A stretch of DNA of 64,000 bases from DATFQE01 sp963739085. GTDB taxonomy: Bacteria > Actinomycetota > Thermoleophilia > Gaiellales > Gaiellaceae. Shown in pieces: positions 55,174 through 62,607 of this stretch. A program made the translations under genes and the position numbers. The notes under the pieces are model-generated. The model did not search any database. It was not told the DNA's origin and saw nothing but the letters and a program-made list of their open reading frames with translations. Positions within the stretch are counted from its first letter, which is position 1, and each line of letters starts with the position of its first letter. The stretch spans positions 1-64,000 of the forward strand of contig CAVTZA010000021.1 in assembly GCA_963739085.1 (NCBI GenBank), written 5' to 3'.

Positions 55174-55602
55174 ATGCCGCAAACGGTCACGCCCTATCTG
55201 CTCTACGAGGACACGAACGCCGCGATCGACTGGCTCGTGAAGGCCTTTGGGTTCCGCGAGGTTCTCCGCTACACCGACGAGGAAAGCGGCACGGCTACGC
55301 ACGCCGAGCTCGAGCTCGAGGGCGGGACGATCTTCCTCGGCTGGCCCGGAAGTGACTTCCTGAGCCCGGCGAGGACGGCGGTCACGGTCGGCATCCACGT
55401 CTACGTCGCCGACGTCGACGCCCATTACGAAGGCGCGAAAGCGGCCGGCGCGAACGTCACGCGCGAGCCGCACGAGCCGGGTTACGGCGACCGTCGCTAC
55501 GACGTGTCGGACCTCGAGGGCCACAGCTGGTTCTTCGCGACCCAGCTCGAGGAGACGGCCCCCGAAGACTGGGGCGCGACCCGACCAACTAGGGCGCGAT
55601 GA
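55174..55602 (+). CDS. VOC (glyoxalase/bleomycin resistance) superfamily protein
   Basis: This 142-residue protein opens PQTVTPYLLYEDTNAAIDWL, then FGFREVLRYTDEESGTATHA. It has VYVADVDAHYEGAKAAGANV and YDVSDLEGHSWFFATQLEE, giving the beta-alpha-beta-beta-beta repeats of PhnB-like VOC proteins with metal-ligand positions H and E. Substrate unknown. The start ATG at 55174 follows the CECAD gene by 10 bases. The C-terminal codons overlap the convergent gene by 14 bases. Confidence 0.9.
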   Translation: MPQTVTPYLLYEDTNAAIDWLVKAFGFREVLRYTDEESGTATHAELELEGGTIFLGWPGSDFLSPARTAVTVGIHVYVADVDAHYEGAKAAGANVTREPHEPGYGDRRYDVSDLEGHSWFFATQLEETAPEDWGATRPTRAR

Positions 55603-56452
55603 GCTCCGTGCGGAGCTCGTGGCTCTCGCCCGGAAGGGGCGCCTCGTACCAGATCCGGTAGCCGCCGCCCGGCAGCGGTAGAACGTCGAGGTACCGGACG
55701 TGGCTCGCGGGCGCGTCGTTCGTCGCGACGAGCTGCCCCGGCGCGCCGGCCGGCCCGGCGAGACCGGTCCGCTCGAACCAGTTCTCGTCCTTCGTCGCCC
55801 GGCCGTCGTAGGCGGCGCGCCCGTCCGGAAGCACCGCGCTCACCCGGGCACCGCGCGCGTCCCACCGCCCCGGCCGCGGTGAGAGCGCCGTGCCGTGCCA
55901 CTGCCACTCGAGCCCGTCGGCGCTCGTGGCGTAGGCAGTGGTCATCCGGTCCTCCTCGTCGGCCGTGTCGAGCGGGTGACAGCAGATCCACGCTCGCCAG
56001 CCACCGTTCGTGCGCTGCACCACGGGATCCTTGACGGCCGTCAGCTCGTCGCCGGGGAAAACCGTCCGCGGCTCGGCTTCGGCGAAGCCCTCGGGATCGG
56101 CAGCCTCGAGCACGTCGATCCACCAGTGCTTGCTGTTCGGGGTCGCAGAACACACGTAGAGGCGCCAGCCGCCCGTCTCCGTCCGGACGAGCGCGGGCCG
56201 CTCCATCGACATCGCGTCAAAGCGGTCCTTGTCGAGCGTGACGATGGTCTCGAGGCTCGTGCCGTCTTCGGACCTGCCGACGACCGTCGCCGCGTACTGG
56301 TTCTCGGTCACGCGGACGCGGTACGCGACCACGAACGAGCCGTCGTCGTCGAGGGCGGCGCTCGAGGAGCCCGCCCAGTGCTGCGGGCCGTCTCCGGGCG
56401 CCGGTGCGGCAAGGGTCCAGCGGCCGGTGCCCGGGAGCGGAAAGTCGCCCAT
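55589..56452 (-). CDS. GH43-like five-bladed beta-propeller protein
   Basis: This 287-residue cytoplasmic protein has WAGSSSAALDDDGSFVVAYR, then DAMSMERPALVRTETGGWRL, TAVKDPVVQRTNGGWRAWIC and GDFPLPGTGRWTLAAP at the N-terminus. The repeating WxxxDPxxxR/GWxxW pattern fits a five-bladed propeller related to GH43/GH32/GH130 proteins. Catalytic residues are not obvious. It is divergent from the ArsR-ArsM module, sharing a promoter region, but has no known arsenic role. Confidence 0.7.
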   Translation of the reverse strand: MGDFPLPGTGRWTLAAPAPGDGPQHWAGSSSAALDDDGSFVVAYRVRVTENQYAATVVGRSEDGTSLETIVTLDKDRFDAMSMERPALVRTETGGWRLYVCSATPNSKHWWIDVLEAADPEGFAEAEPRTVFPGDELTAVKDPVVQRTNGGWRAWICCHPLDTADEEDRMTTAYATSADGLEWQWHGTALSPRPGRWDARGARVSAVLPDGRAAYDGRATKDENWFERTGLAGPAGAPGQLVATNDAPASHVRYLDVLPLPGGGYRIWYEAPLPGESHELRTELIAP

Positions 56453-56465
56453 CGCGGCAACCTAC

Positions 56466-56500
56466 TTGACACATACATCGACGTTCATCTATACATTGAC
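56466..56500 (+). promoter_or_regulatory. Promoter of the arsenic module with direct repeats
   Basis: TTGACA (56466-56471) and TATACA (56490-56495) are 18 bases apart. ATACATCGAC (56473-56482) and ATACATTGAC (56491-56500) form a direct repeat with 18-bp period across the spacer and -10, the likely ArsR site. The downstream TTG/GTG starts are 11-30 bases past the -10. Confidence 0.75.
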
Positions 56501-56525
56501 AGCGATCGATTTGACGACCTTGCCC

Positions 56526-56853
56526 GTGATCACCTGCTGTGCACCGCTCGCCACGCCGAGCCTCTCGGACGACGAGGCGAGCGCGACCGCGACGCTGTTC
56601 CGCGCGCTCGGCGACCCGGCGCGCGTGAAGATCGTCAACCTGCTCGCGCGCACCGAGCAAGCCGGTCTGCGTGTGCGAGTTCGTGCCCGCACTGGAGCTC
56701 TCGCAGCCCACCGTGAGCCACCACCTGAAGAAGCTGGTCGAGGCTGGGCTGCTCGAACGCGAGGAGCGCGGCAAATGGGCGTACTACTCCCTGTCGGACG
56801 AGGCACTCGAACGCCTCGCCGCACTCGTCGATTTCAAGGAGGTTGTCGCATGA
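56526..56853 (+). pseudogene. arsR: Arsenite-type ArsR repressor with CVC metal site, one frameshift
   Basis: From GTG at 56526: VITCCAPLATPSLSDDEASA, then LFRALGDPARVKIVNLLART. One extra base near 56667 shifts the frame. The next frame reads CVCEFVPALELSQPTVSHHL and on to VDFKEVVA at 56853. The C-V-C in the helix-turn-helix corresponds to the As(III)-binding ELCVCDL motif. The N-terminal CC pair is typical of an actinobacterial ArsR subgroup. The stop overlaps the arsM start (ATGA). It should derepress the module when arsenite or antimonite binds. Confidence 0.85.
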
Positions 56854-57599
56854 CCACGAGCGCCGAAGAGCTCAAGGACGAGGTTCGCCGCCGGTACGCG
56901 GAGGCTGCGCTCTCGGTCGAGGGGGACAACGCGCGCAGCTGCTGCCCGGACGGCTCGCCGGACGCGTCGTTCGGCGAAGCGCTCTACGCGGCCGAGCAGC
57001 GCGGCGAGCTGCCGCAGAAGGCCGTGCTCGCGAGCCTGGGCTGCGGGAACCCGACGGCGGTCGCCGAGCTGCGCGAAGGCGAGACCGTGCTCGACCTGGG
57101 CTCAGGCGGGGGCATCGACGTGATCCTTTCCGCGAAGCGGGTCGGCCCCACGGGCACCGCTTTCGGCCTCGACATGACCGACGAGATGCTCGCGCTCGCG
57201 CAGCGAAACGCGGCGGAGGCCGGCATCCGGAACGCGATCTTCCTCAAGGGCGAGATGGAGGCCATCCCGCTGCCGGCCGAGTCGGTCGACGTCGTCATCT
57301 CCAACTGCGTCATCAACCTTTCTGTCGACAAGCCCGCGGCGCTCACGGAGATGGCGCGCGTGGTGAAGCCCGGCGGCCGGATCGGGATCGCGGACGTCGT
57401 CGCCGAAGACCACCTGAGCGCGGCCGACCGGGCCGAGCGCGGGTCGCACTGCGGGTGCGTCGCCGGCGCCCTGTCGGCCGGCGAGTACGAGGCAGGGCTC
57501 CGAGCCGCGGGCTTCGAGGACGTGAGCGTGCGCTTCACCCACCGGGTGGCCGACGGGATGCACGGCGCGATCGTCAGAGCAGTGCGATCCGCTAGCTAA
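56850..57599 (+). CDS. arsM: Arsenite methyltransferase ArsM
   Basis: This 249-residue protein converts As(III) to methylated forms with SAM. Motif I is VLDLGSGGG (residues 80-88). The conserved thiols are C65 in LASLGCGNP, C153 in ISNCVINLS, and C201/C203 in GSHCGCVAGAL. The CC at 31-32 (RSCCPDGSP) is also common. The ATG overlaps the arsR stop, so expression is linked to arsenic. The next gene (DUF4396) is convergent, with stops overlapping by 8 bases. All As-binding Cys are present, so it is likely active. Confidence 0.95.
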   Translation: MTTSAEELKDEVRRRYAEAALSVEGDNARSCCPDGSPDASFGEALYAAEQRGELPQKAVLASLGCGNPTAVAELREGETVLDLGSGGGIDVILSAKRVGPTGTAFGLDMTDEMLALAQRNAAEAGIRNAIFLKGEMEAIPLPAESVDVVISNCVINLSVDKPAALTEMARVVKPGGRIGIADVVAEDHLSAADRAERGSHCGCVAGALSAGEYEAGLRAAGFEDVSVRFTHRVADGMHGAIVRAVRSAS

Positions 57600-58179
57600 A
57601 GCCTTCGAGGATCAGCACGACGGTCCCGAAGATCGCGGCCGCGACCGTGATCGCGGCCACCAGGGGAATCGGCGGCCCGCCGTGGATCCCGGTCTCGTGT
57701 ACGGCCGCGTGGCCCTTGCCGCGGGCCAGGAGCCAGCGGTTGACGGGGAAGGCGGCGGCGCCGGCGATCACGAGCGCGACGGCCAGGCTGCCCCAGAAGA
57801 GAAGATCCGACAGCCCGGCGTCCATCGCGCCCGGGACGAGCAGGATGATCGCGTTGTCGACGAGCTCCATCGTCGCGATGCTCAGCGTGTCCGACGCGAG
57901 CGCGATCGGGATCACCACGGACAGCGCAAGCCCTGCCCGCAGCAGCGGGAGGCTCGTGAGCGTATAGCCGAACAGGAACGCCAGCACGATCGCGAGGAAC
58001 ACGGTCGGCCAGTTCGACCAGCCGAGCGCTGTGCCGATGATCAAGCCGACGATCTCACCGAGCGCGCAGCCCGTCAGGCAGTGCAGGGTCGCACTGAGCG
58101 CCATCCCGTCGAGCTCGCGCCCGGCGGTCGGCAGCTCGTGATGGTGGTGATGATGCGCGTGCTCGTGGACCTGGGCCAC
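57592..58179 (-). CDS. DUF4396 membrane protein with His-rich N-terminus
   Basis: This 195-residue protein starts with a HEHAHHHHHHE tract that may bind metal. It then has SATLHCLTGCALGEIVGLII, the DUF4396 hallmark, and four to five helices with MELVDNAIILLVPG and FWGSLAVALVIAGAAAFP. DUF4396 proteins often lie near copper or heavy-metal genes. Here it follows the arsenic genes but is read toward them. The function is unknown. Confidence 0.88.
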   Translation of the reverse strand: MAQVHEHAHHHHHHELPTAGRELDGMALSATLHCLTGCALGEIVGLIIGTALGWSNWPTVFLAIVLAFLFGYTLTSLPLLRAGLALSVVIPIALASDTLSIATMELVDNAIILLVPGAMDAGLSDLLFWGSLAVALVIAGAAAFPVNRWLLARGKGHAAVHETGIHGGPPIPLVAAITVAAAIFGTVVLILEGFS

Positions 58180-58199
58180 GGCTGCGAGACTAGCGAGGC

Positions 58200-58812
58200 A
58201 TGGTCGAGATGCTCTCCGCGTACCTGCTCGTCTCCGCGATCGTGATCGTCACGCCCGGACAGGACACAGCGCTGACGATCCGCAACTCGCTCCTCGGCGG
58301 CCGCCCGGCCGGGACTGGCCACGGCCGCCGGCGTCTCGGCCGGCCAGGCGGTGTGGACGCTGGCGACGAGCCTCGGCCTCGCGGCGCTGCTCGTCGCCTC
58401 CGAGCCGGCGTTCGTCGCGCTCAAGCTCGTCGGCGCCGCCTACCTCGTCTACCTCGGAGCGCAGTCGCTGCTCGCGGCGATCCGCGGCCGGGCGAGGGCG
58501 CATGCGGGGACGGGAAGCTCGACGCCCGGCACGGCCTTCCGCCAGGGCCTGCTCAGCAACCTCGGCAACCCGAAGATGGCCGTGTTCTTCTCGAGCCTGC
58601 TGCCGCAGTTCGGCGGGACGTCGTTCGCAAGCCTGTTCGCGCTCGGGCTCGTGTTCTGCGCGCTGACGCTCATCTGGCTCTCGGGCTACGCCGTGGCGGT
58701 CGCCCGCGCCGGCGACTTCCTACGCCGGCGGGCGATCCGGCGCGTGCTGGACGCGGCGACCGGGCTCGTGCTGACGGCTCTCGGGCTTCGGCTCGCGACC
58801 GAACGGCGCTAA
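58200..58812 (+). pseudogene. LysE family translocator (amino acid exporter), one frameshift
   Basis: ATG at 58200: MLSAYLLVSAIVIVTPGQDT, then ALTIRNSLLGGRPAG; the PGQD is the LysE/RhtB signature. An extra G near 58315 shifts the frame. The adjacent frame continues GLATAAGVSAGQAVWTLATS and then GLLSNLGNPKMAVFFSSLLP, another family motif, to the stop at 58812. Full length would be about 203 residues with six helices. Substrate unknown. It overlaps the convergent hydrolase by 4 bases. Confidence 0.85.
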
Positions 58813-60173
58813 CGCGCCCGCAGCCACTCGCGCACGCGAGGGAAGAGCCCCGGCGCGAAGCGGTCGGAGGCGAGCATCTCCGAGTTGAGCCCGGTCGCCG
58901 TCTCGACGAGCGAGTGGTTCGCCTTGGGATAGACCTCGATCGCCAAGTTGCCGCCGATGCTCTGCAGGCGTTGGACGCTCAGGCGCGTCGGGACGACGTA
59001 GTCGATGCGGCCGAAGAGCCAGAGGCTCGGCACGCGCAAGGCTCGGAGCGCCGGCCCTGGCTCGTAGCCGCTCGATCCCTGCCGAAGGACCTCGGCCTCC
59101 ATCTGCTCCTCGGTCTGGGTCGGCGCCGACTGACCGGCACCCGCGAGGCTCGACCAGGCATCGGTCTCTCCCTGCGACAGCGCCGGCCCGGCGAACGCGA
59201 GCACGAACCGAGCGGCAGGTTCGCGTGAGGCAGCGAGCGGCGCGATCCAGCCGCCCTGGCTGTGGCCCGCCAGGCCGAGGCGGGCGCGGTCCACGCCGGG
59301 CTGTGTCGCCAGGAAGCGCAGCGCGGCCTGCGCGTCGCGCGCGAGCGTGTCGATCACGCGACCGTCGGCGCGGTCACCCGGGAAGACACCGCCAGACTGC
59401 CCGACCCCGCGCTTGTCGTAGGCGAGCACGGCGACGCCCGAGCTCACCAGCAGCGCTTGGAGCTCCGGGAAGTAGTCGCGTGTCTGCTGGCCGCCGCCGT
59501 GCACCCAGACGATCGCCGGGTGCGGCCCTGTGCCGGGCGGGAGCGTGAGGGTCCCGGCGAGCAGGGTGCGACCGCTGCGGAACCGGACCTCGAGCTGACG
59601 AACCGGGACCCTCGTCGCGCGACCGGCGGGAAGCGTCGCGCCGCTCGCGTCGAACCGCGCACTCCCCCGCACCGGGGCCCTCGTCGCGAAGCCGGAGCCC
59701 ACGTCGAAGGCGGCGCCGTTCGCGAACAGCCCGTGAACCTCGCCCGTGTCGGTGTCGACGAGCCTGCCGTCGGCGACCGCGAGCGTCTTCCCGCCGAGGT
59801 CGTAGAGCCCGCGCGCCAGGAGCCCGCGCGCGGTCCCGCGGCCGAGCGAGAAGGTGCCGCGCACGGAGCCCTGCCGGACGACGCCGGCGAGCCGGCGTCC
59901 ACGCAGCTTTCCGTCGAACGCGACGCGGGGAACGCCGGGCAGCGAGAAGCGCACCCGGCCGTTGCGGATGGTCACGGGAACGATCTGCCGGCCGGCGTGC
60001 CCCGGGCCGAGCGCGACGGTCGCGCGGCGCCCGTTCAGCGAGACCGTCATCGAGTCGAGGCGGCCGAGCGTGTACGTGCCGACCCAGGACCCGGTCGGCT
60101 TGACGGCGGTCCCCGCGCCGGTGCCGACGGCCAGCAGGAGCACGAGCGCGATGAGGGAGGCAGCTTTCGACAT
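58809..60173 (-). CDS. Secreted alpha/beta hydrolase with N-terminal beta domain
   Basis: This 454-residue protein has a signal peptide (KAASLIALVLLLAVGTGAG). A beta-rich domain (residues about 30-200) is followed by a hydrolase domain. The oxyanion turn is in AIVWVHGGGQQTRDYFPELQ, the strand is VLAYDKRGVGQSGG, the nucleophile is GLAGHSQGGWIAP (Ser in G-H-S-Q-G), and the His is in YPKANHSLVE. It is probably an esterase or peptidase of the Peptidase_S9-like type. The start codon lies at the edge of the MarR operator, so the divergent MarR likely represses it. Confidence 0.9.
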   Translation of the reverse strand: MSKAASLIALVLLLAVGTGAGTAVKPTGSWVGTYTLGRLDSMTVSLNGRRATVALGPGHAGRQIVPVTIRNGRVRFSLPGVPRVAFDGKLRGRRLAGVVRQGSVRGTFSLGRGTARGLLARGLYDLGGKTLAVADGRLVDTDTGEVHGLFANGAAFDVGSGFATRAPVRGSARFDASGATLPAGRATRVPVRQLEVRFRSGRTLLAGTLTLPPGTGPHPAIVWVHGGGQQTRDYFPELQALLVSSGVAVLAYDKRGVGQSGGVFPGDRADGRVIDTLARDAQAALRFLATQPGVDRARLGLAGHSQGGWIAPLAASREPAARFVLAFAGPALSQGETDAWSSLAGAGQSAPTQTEEQMEAEVLRQGSSGYEPGPALRALRVPSLWLFGRIDYVVPTRLSVQRLQSIGGNLAIEVYPKANHSLVETATGLNSEMLASDRFAPGLFPRVREWLRAR

Positions 60174-60210
60174 AGTGCGTGAACGCAGAATCTAGCGCGT
60201 ACACGCACTA
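60173..60210. promoter_or_regulatory. Large inverted repeat between hydrolase and MarR genes
   Basis: TAGTGCGTGAACGC (60173-60186) is mirrored by GCGTACACGCACTA (60197-60210) with 13 of 14 positions matching and a 10-base centre. Each arm contains the smaller dyad GCGTNNACGC. The left arm overlaps the hydrolase start codon. TGGACG and TAGATT at 17-base spacing form a candidate minus-strand promoter inside the dyad. It is the likely MarR operator. Confidence 0.8.
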
Positions 60211-60219
60211 ACGTCCACT

Positions 60220-60723
60220 ATGCTCGTTTCGATGGAGGATCGGCACCTCTTCCTCGACGTCTACCGCCTGATCGAGCTGACCGGGGCGATCGTCGACCGG
60301 CAGCTCCGAGAGGTGGGGATCCCCGCGTACCTGTTCGGGCTGTTCTCGGAGATCCGGCGCCGCGCGCCCGTGACGCCCTCGCAGATCTCGCAGCGAACGG
60401 GCATCGCCATGACGACGCTGCGCGACAACATCCAGCGGCTGGTCGATCGAGGCCTGATCAGGCGGATCCCCAACCCGGACGACGGCCGCTCCTACCTCGT
60501 CGAGGTGACCGAGAAGGGCGAGGTGCTGGCGCGGGCAGCCGACCCCGCATTGCTCGCCGCCTACGAGGTGCTCGAGCGACGTCTGCAGCGGCCCCGCGTC
60601 GAGTACGAGCAGGCGCTCGAAGAGCTCCGCGAGGCCCTGGCAGCCACGCTGGGCGAACTAGACGGTCCCGCCGGCGGCGCCCACGCCGCTCGTGGTAAAC
60701 GTGCCGCCCGTGGAAGCACCTGA
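60220..60723 (+). CDS. MarR family transcriptional regulator
   Basis: This 167-residue protein has the winged-helix pattern VTPSQISQRTGIAMTTLRDN, then IQRLVDRGLIRRIPNPDDGR (the MarR wing with D-x-R). The N-terminal helix RLIELTGAIVDRQLREVG supports dimerisation. The start is ATG 60220 (or 60232, MEDRHLF). It is divergent from a secreted hydrolase over a 38-base dyad. A cupin gene overlaps its 3' end. Confidence 0.92.
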   Translation: MLVSMEDRHLFLDVYRLIELTGAIVDRQLREVGIPAYLFGLFSEIRRRAPVTPSQISQRTGIAMTTLRDNIQRLVDRGLIRRIPNPDDGRSYLVEVTEKGEVLARAADPALLAAYEVLERRLQRPRVEYEQALEELREALAATLGELDGPAGGAHAARGKRAARGST

Positions 60724-61252
60724 GGAAGCACGGCTCGAGCAGACCGAGCACGGGACCGCTGTATCGTCGGGCGGCTGGTTCATCCTGAACGTCGCCGACG
60801 TGCGGTGGATGGGCCACGAGCGCGGCGGCCGGTGGACGGACTTCGAGCCGAGCGAGTCGCACTTCTCCGACTACGGGATCGGCATCCACGTCGTCCAGCC
60901 GGGCCAGCCGAACGGGAAGTACCACGCCGAGAACGTCCAGGAGGACTTCCTCATCCTCTCCGGCGAGTGCATCTGCATCATCGAGGGTGAGGAGCGGCGC
61001 TTGAAGGCCTGGGACTTCGTCCACTGCCCAGCCGGGACCCACCACATCTTCGTGGGCGCCGGAGACGGGCCCTGCGCGATCCTGATGGTGGGCACGCGCT
61101 CCGCAGACAAGACGCTGCACTATCCGGTGGACGAGGTCGCGGCGGGCCACGGGGCATCGGCGCCCGAGGAGACGACGTCGCCGCGCGAGGCGTACAGCGA
61201 CTGGCCAGGCCGCTACGAGTCCGTGCGCGGCGACTGGCCGCCGAGCACGTAG
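60692..61252 (+). CDS. Cupin domain protein
   Basis: This is a protein of about 180 residues with a cupin barrel: GKYHAENVQEDFLILSGECI (motif 1), then CPAGTHHIFVGAGDGPCAIL (motif 2). The C-terminal YSDWPGRYESVRGDWPP is characteristic of a group of stand-alone cupins. Starts GTG 60692, 60701 or 60710 are all possible; the first overlaps the MarR gene by 32 bases. It probably shares the MarR transcript. The 3' end overlaps the convergent GNAT gene by 40 bases. Confidence 0.85.
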   Translation: MVNVPPVEAPEEARLEQTEHGTAVSSGGWFILNVADVRWMGHERGGRWTDFEPSESHFSDYGIGIHVVQPGQPNGKYHAENVQEDFLILSGECICIIEGEERRLKAWDFVHCPAGTHHIFVGAGDGPCAILMVGTRSADKTLHYPVDEVAAGHGASAPEETTSPREAYSDWPGRYESVRGDWPPST

Positions 61253-61767
61253 CGGACCACCTCGGCGCGGCGGCCGGAAACGGAGGTCTCGACCCGGGCG
61301 GTCGACTCGACCGTGAACCCGGCGCGCTCGGCGACGCGGCGGGACGCCTCGTTCCAGGGCTCGACGAGCGCCTCCAGCTCGAGGACCTCCGGGTGGGAGA
61401 CGGCCCACGGCACGATCAGCGCGACCGCGCTCGAGGCCACCCCGCGACGCCGCGCGGAGCGGAGCACCCAGTAGCCCAGGCCGTACAGGCCCTTGCCTCG
61501 ATGGATGATCACGAGGCCGCCCACGGCCTCGCCGGTCGGCGCCAGCGCTATGGCGAAGGAGAGCCCGGTGCCGCCCTTCCGGCGCGCGCTCTGCCGCTCG
61601 ATCCAGCGCATGCCCGCCCCCTTCGTGTACGGCGCCGGCACCGTCGTCACCCTCGGGATGTACGGGTCTTGACTCGCCTCGACCACCGTGTCGAGATCGG
61701 CGTCCATCCACGGCCGCAGGCGCACGACGCCGTCGTCGAGCGGCGGATCCGGGTAGTCCAGCGCCAC
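61213..61767 (-). CDS. GNAT family N-acetyltransferase (RimJ/RimL type)
   Basis: This 184-residue protein has DGVVRLRPWMDADLDTVVEA, then GLGYWVLRSARRRGVASSAV (acetyl-CoA loop R-x-R-G-V-A) and EPWNEASRRVAERAGFTVE. The family is RimJ/RimL-like; substrate unknown. The long 3' overlap (40 bases) with the convergent cupin gene is unusual, but both frames look real. Confidence 0.9.
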   Translation of the reverse strand: MALDYPDPPLDDGVVRLRPWMDADLDTVVEASQDPYIPRVTTVPAPYTKGAGMRWIERQSARRKGGTGLSFAIALAPTGEAVGGLVIIHRGKGLYGLGYWVLRSARRRGVASSAVALIVPWAVSHPEVLELEALVEPWNEASRRVAERAGFTVESTARVETSVSGRRAEVVRYVLGGQSPRTDS

Positions 61768-61782
61768 CGCCCAAGTGTGGAC

Positions 61783-61813
61783 ACAGGCGGCCGCTCGGCG
61801 ACGGCCGCCCTGT
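61783..61813 (-). terminator. Hairpin terminator after the SRPBCC gene
   Basis: ACAGG-CGGCCG pairs with CGGCCGCCCTGT with one bulged base. It begins 9 bases after the stop at 61822 and lies before the start of the next minus-strand gene. Confidence 0.65.
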
Positions 61814-61821
61814 CCCTGTGG

Positions 61822-62274
61822 TCAGACGGCCTTCTCGACGAGCGGGGCCAGGACCGCGTCCCAGCCGCTCGCGTAGCCGTCCCGCATCTGCGCGCCGGCG
61901 GCGCCGGCCTCTTCCCAGTTGCGGTGCTCGAGGTCGACGCGCGTTCCGGCGCCCTCGGGCGTGAACGTGACCTCGATCTCCGTCGGCCCGTCGGTCTCGG
62001 GGTTCACCTTCCAGGCGAGGACGAGCCGGTTCGGCGGGTCCCACTCGAGGACGCGGGCCCAGTGCTCCCGCTCTCCGCTCTCGGTGACCTCGTACATCTC
62101 GCCGCCCACGCGCGGCTCCATCACGACGTCGGTGACCTTGTCCTCGTGGATCGAGTACTGCGCCGTCGGCCACCATGATGCGACCTCGCCGGTGAAGACC
62201 TCGAATGCCCGCTCCGGCGAGCACGCCACGGTGATCGACTTGCGGACGGGCGCGATCGTCGCCACTTCGCTCAT
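61822..62274 (-). CDS. SRPBCC (AHSA1-like) protein, second locus
   Basis: This 150-residue protein has PVRKSITVACSPERAFEVFT, then VASWWPTAQYSI and NRLVLAWKVNPETDGPTEIE. It has the helix-grip fold with hydrophobic cavity. The start overlaps the ArsR stop by four bases (ATGA-type), as at the first locus. It is related to the 48326 product in fold but not closely in sequence. Confidence 0.92.
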   Translation of the reverse strand: MSEVATIAPVRKSITVACSPERAFEVFTGEVASWWPTAQYSIHEDKVTDVVMEPRVGGEMYEVTESGEREHWARVLEWDPPNRLVLAWKVNPETDGPTEIEVTFTPEGAGTRVDLEHRNWEEAGAAGAQMRDGYASGWDAVLAPLVEKAV

Positions 62275-62564
62275 TCTGTGCTCCCTTCTGCCTCGGCCGC
62301 CCGCTTGAAGGCGTCGAGTGCATCGGCCCAGAGGTCCTCGAACCAGGTGCGCACCTGGGCGAAGCCCTCCGGGTTGACCTCGTAGAGCCGCCTCGTCCCG
62401 ACCGCGTGATCGCGGACGAGGCCGGCGTCCTTCAGGACGCGGAGGTGCTGCGACACGGCCGGCCGGCTGACCGGAACGCCGCGGGACAGCTCGACCACGG
62501 GCAGAGGCCCGGAGCGCAGCAATTCGAAGATCGCCCTCCGGGTAGGGTCGCCGAGCGCGTCCAT
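62271..62564 (-). CDS. ArsR family transcriptional regulator, second locus
   Basis: This is a 97-residue repressor if it starts at MDALGDPTRRAIFELLRS. The recognition helix is VSRPAVSQHLRVLKDAGLVR and the wing is VGTRRLYEVNPEGFAQV. An upstream ATG at 62582 is possible but would place the operator inside the coding region. It has no Cys metal site. Its promoter carries CGTAAG-N6-CTTACG like the other SRPBCC-linked ArsR. Divergent from the MFS transporter, which it probably also controls. Confidence 0.92.
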   Translation of the reverse strand: MDALGDPTRRAIFELLRSGPLPVVELSRGVPVSRPAVSQHLRVLKDAGLVRDHAVGTRRLYEVNPEGFAQVRTWFEDLWADALDAFKRAAEAEGSTE

Positions 62565-62572
62565 CGGGTGTA

Positions 62573-62607
62573 CGTAAGCCATGACTTACGGTGAGTCTAG
62601 ACTTACC
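62573..62607. promoter_or_regulatory. Two adjacent ArsR-type dyads between ArsR and MFS genes
   Basis: CGTAAG (62573-62578) - N6 - CTTACG (62585-62590) is followed at once by GTGAG (62591-62595) - N6 - CTTAC (62602-62606). The first is identical in core to the dyad at 47995-48012. The arrangement suits repression of both divergent genes. Confidence 0.75.
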
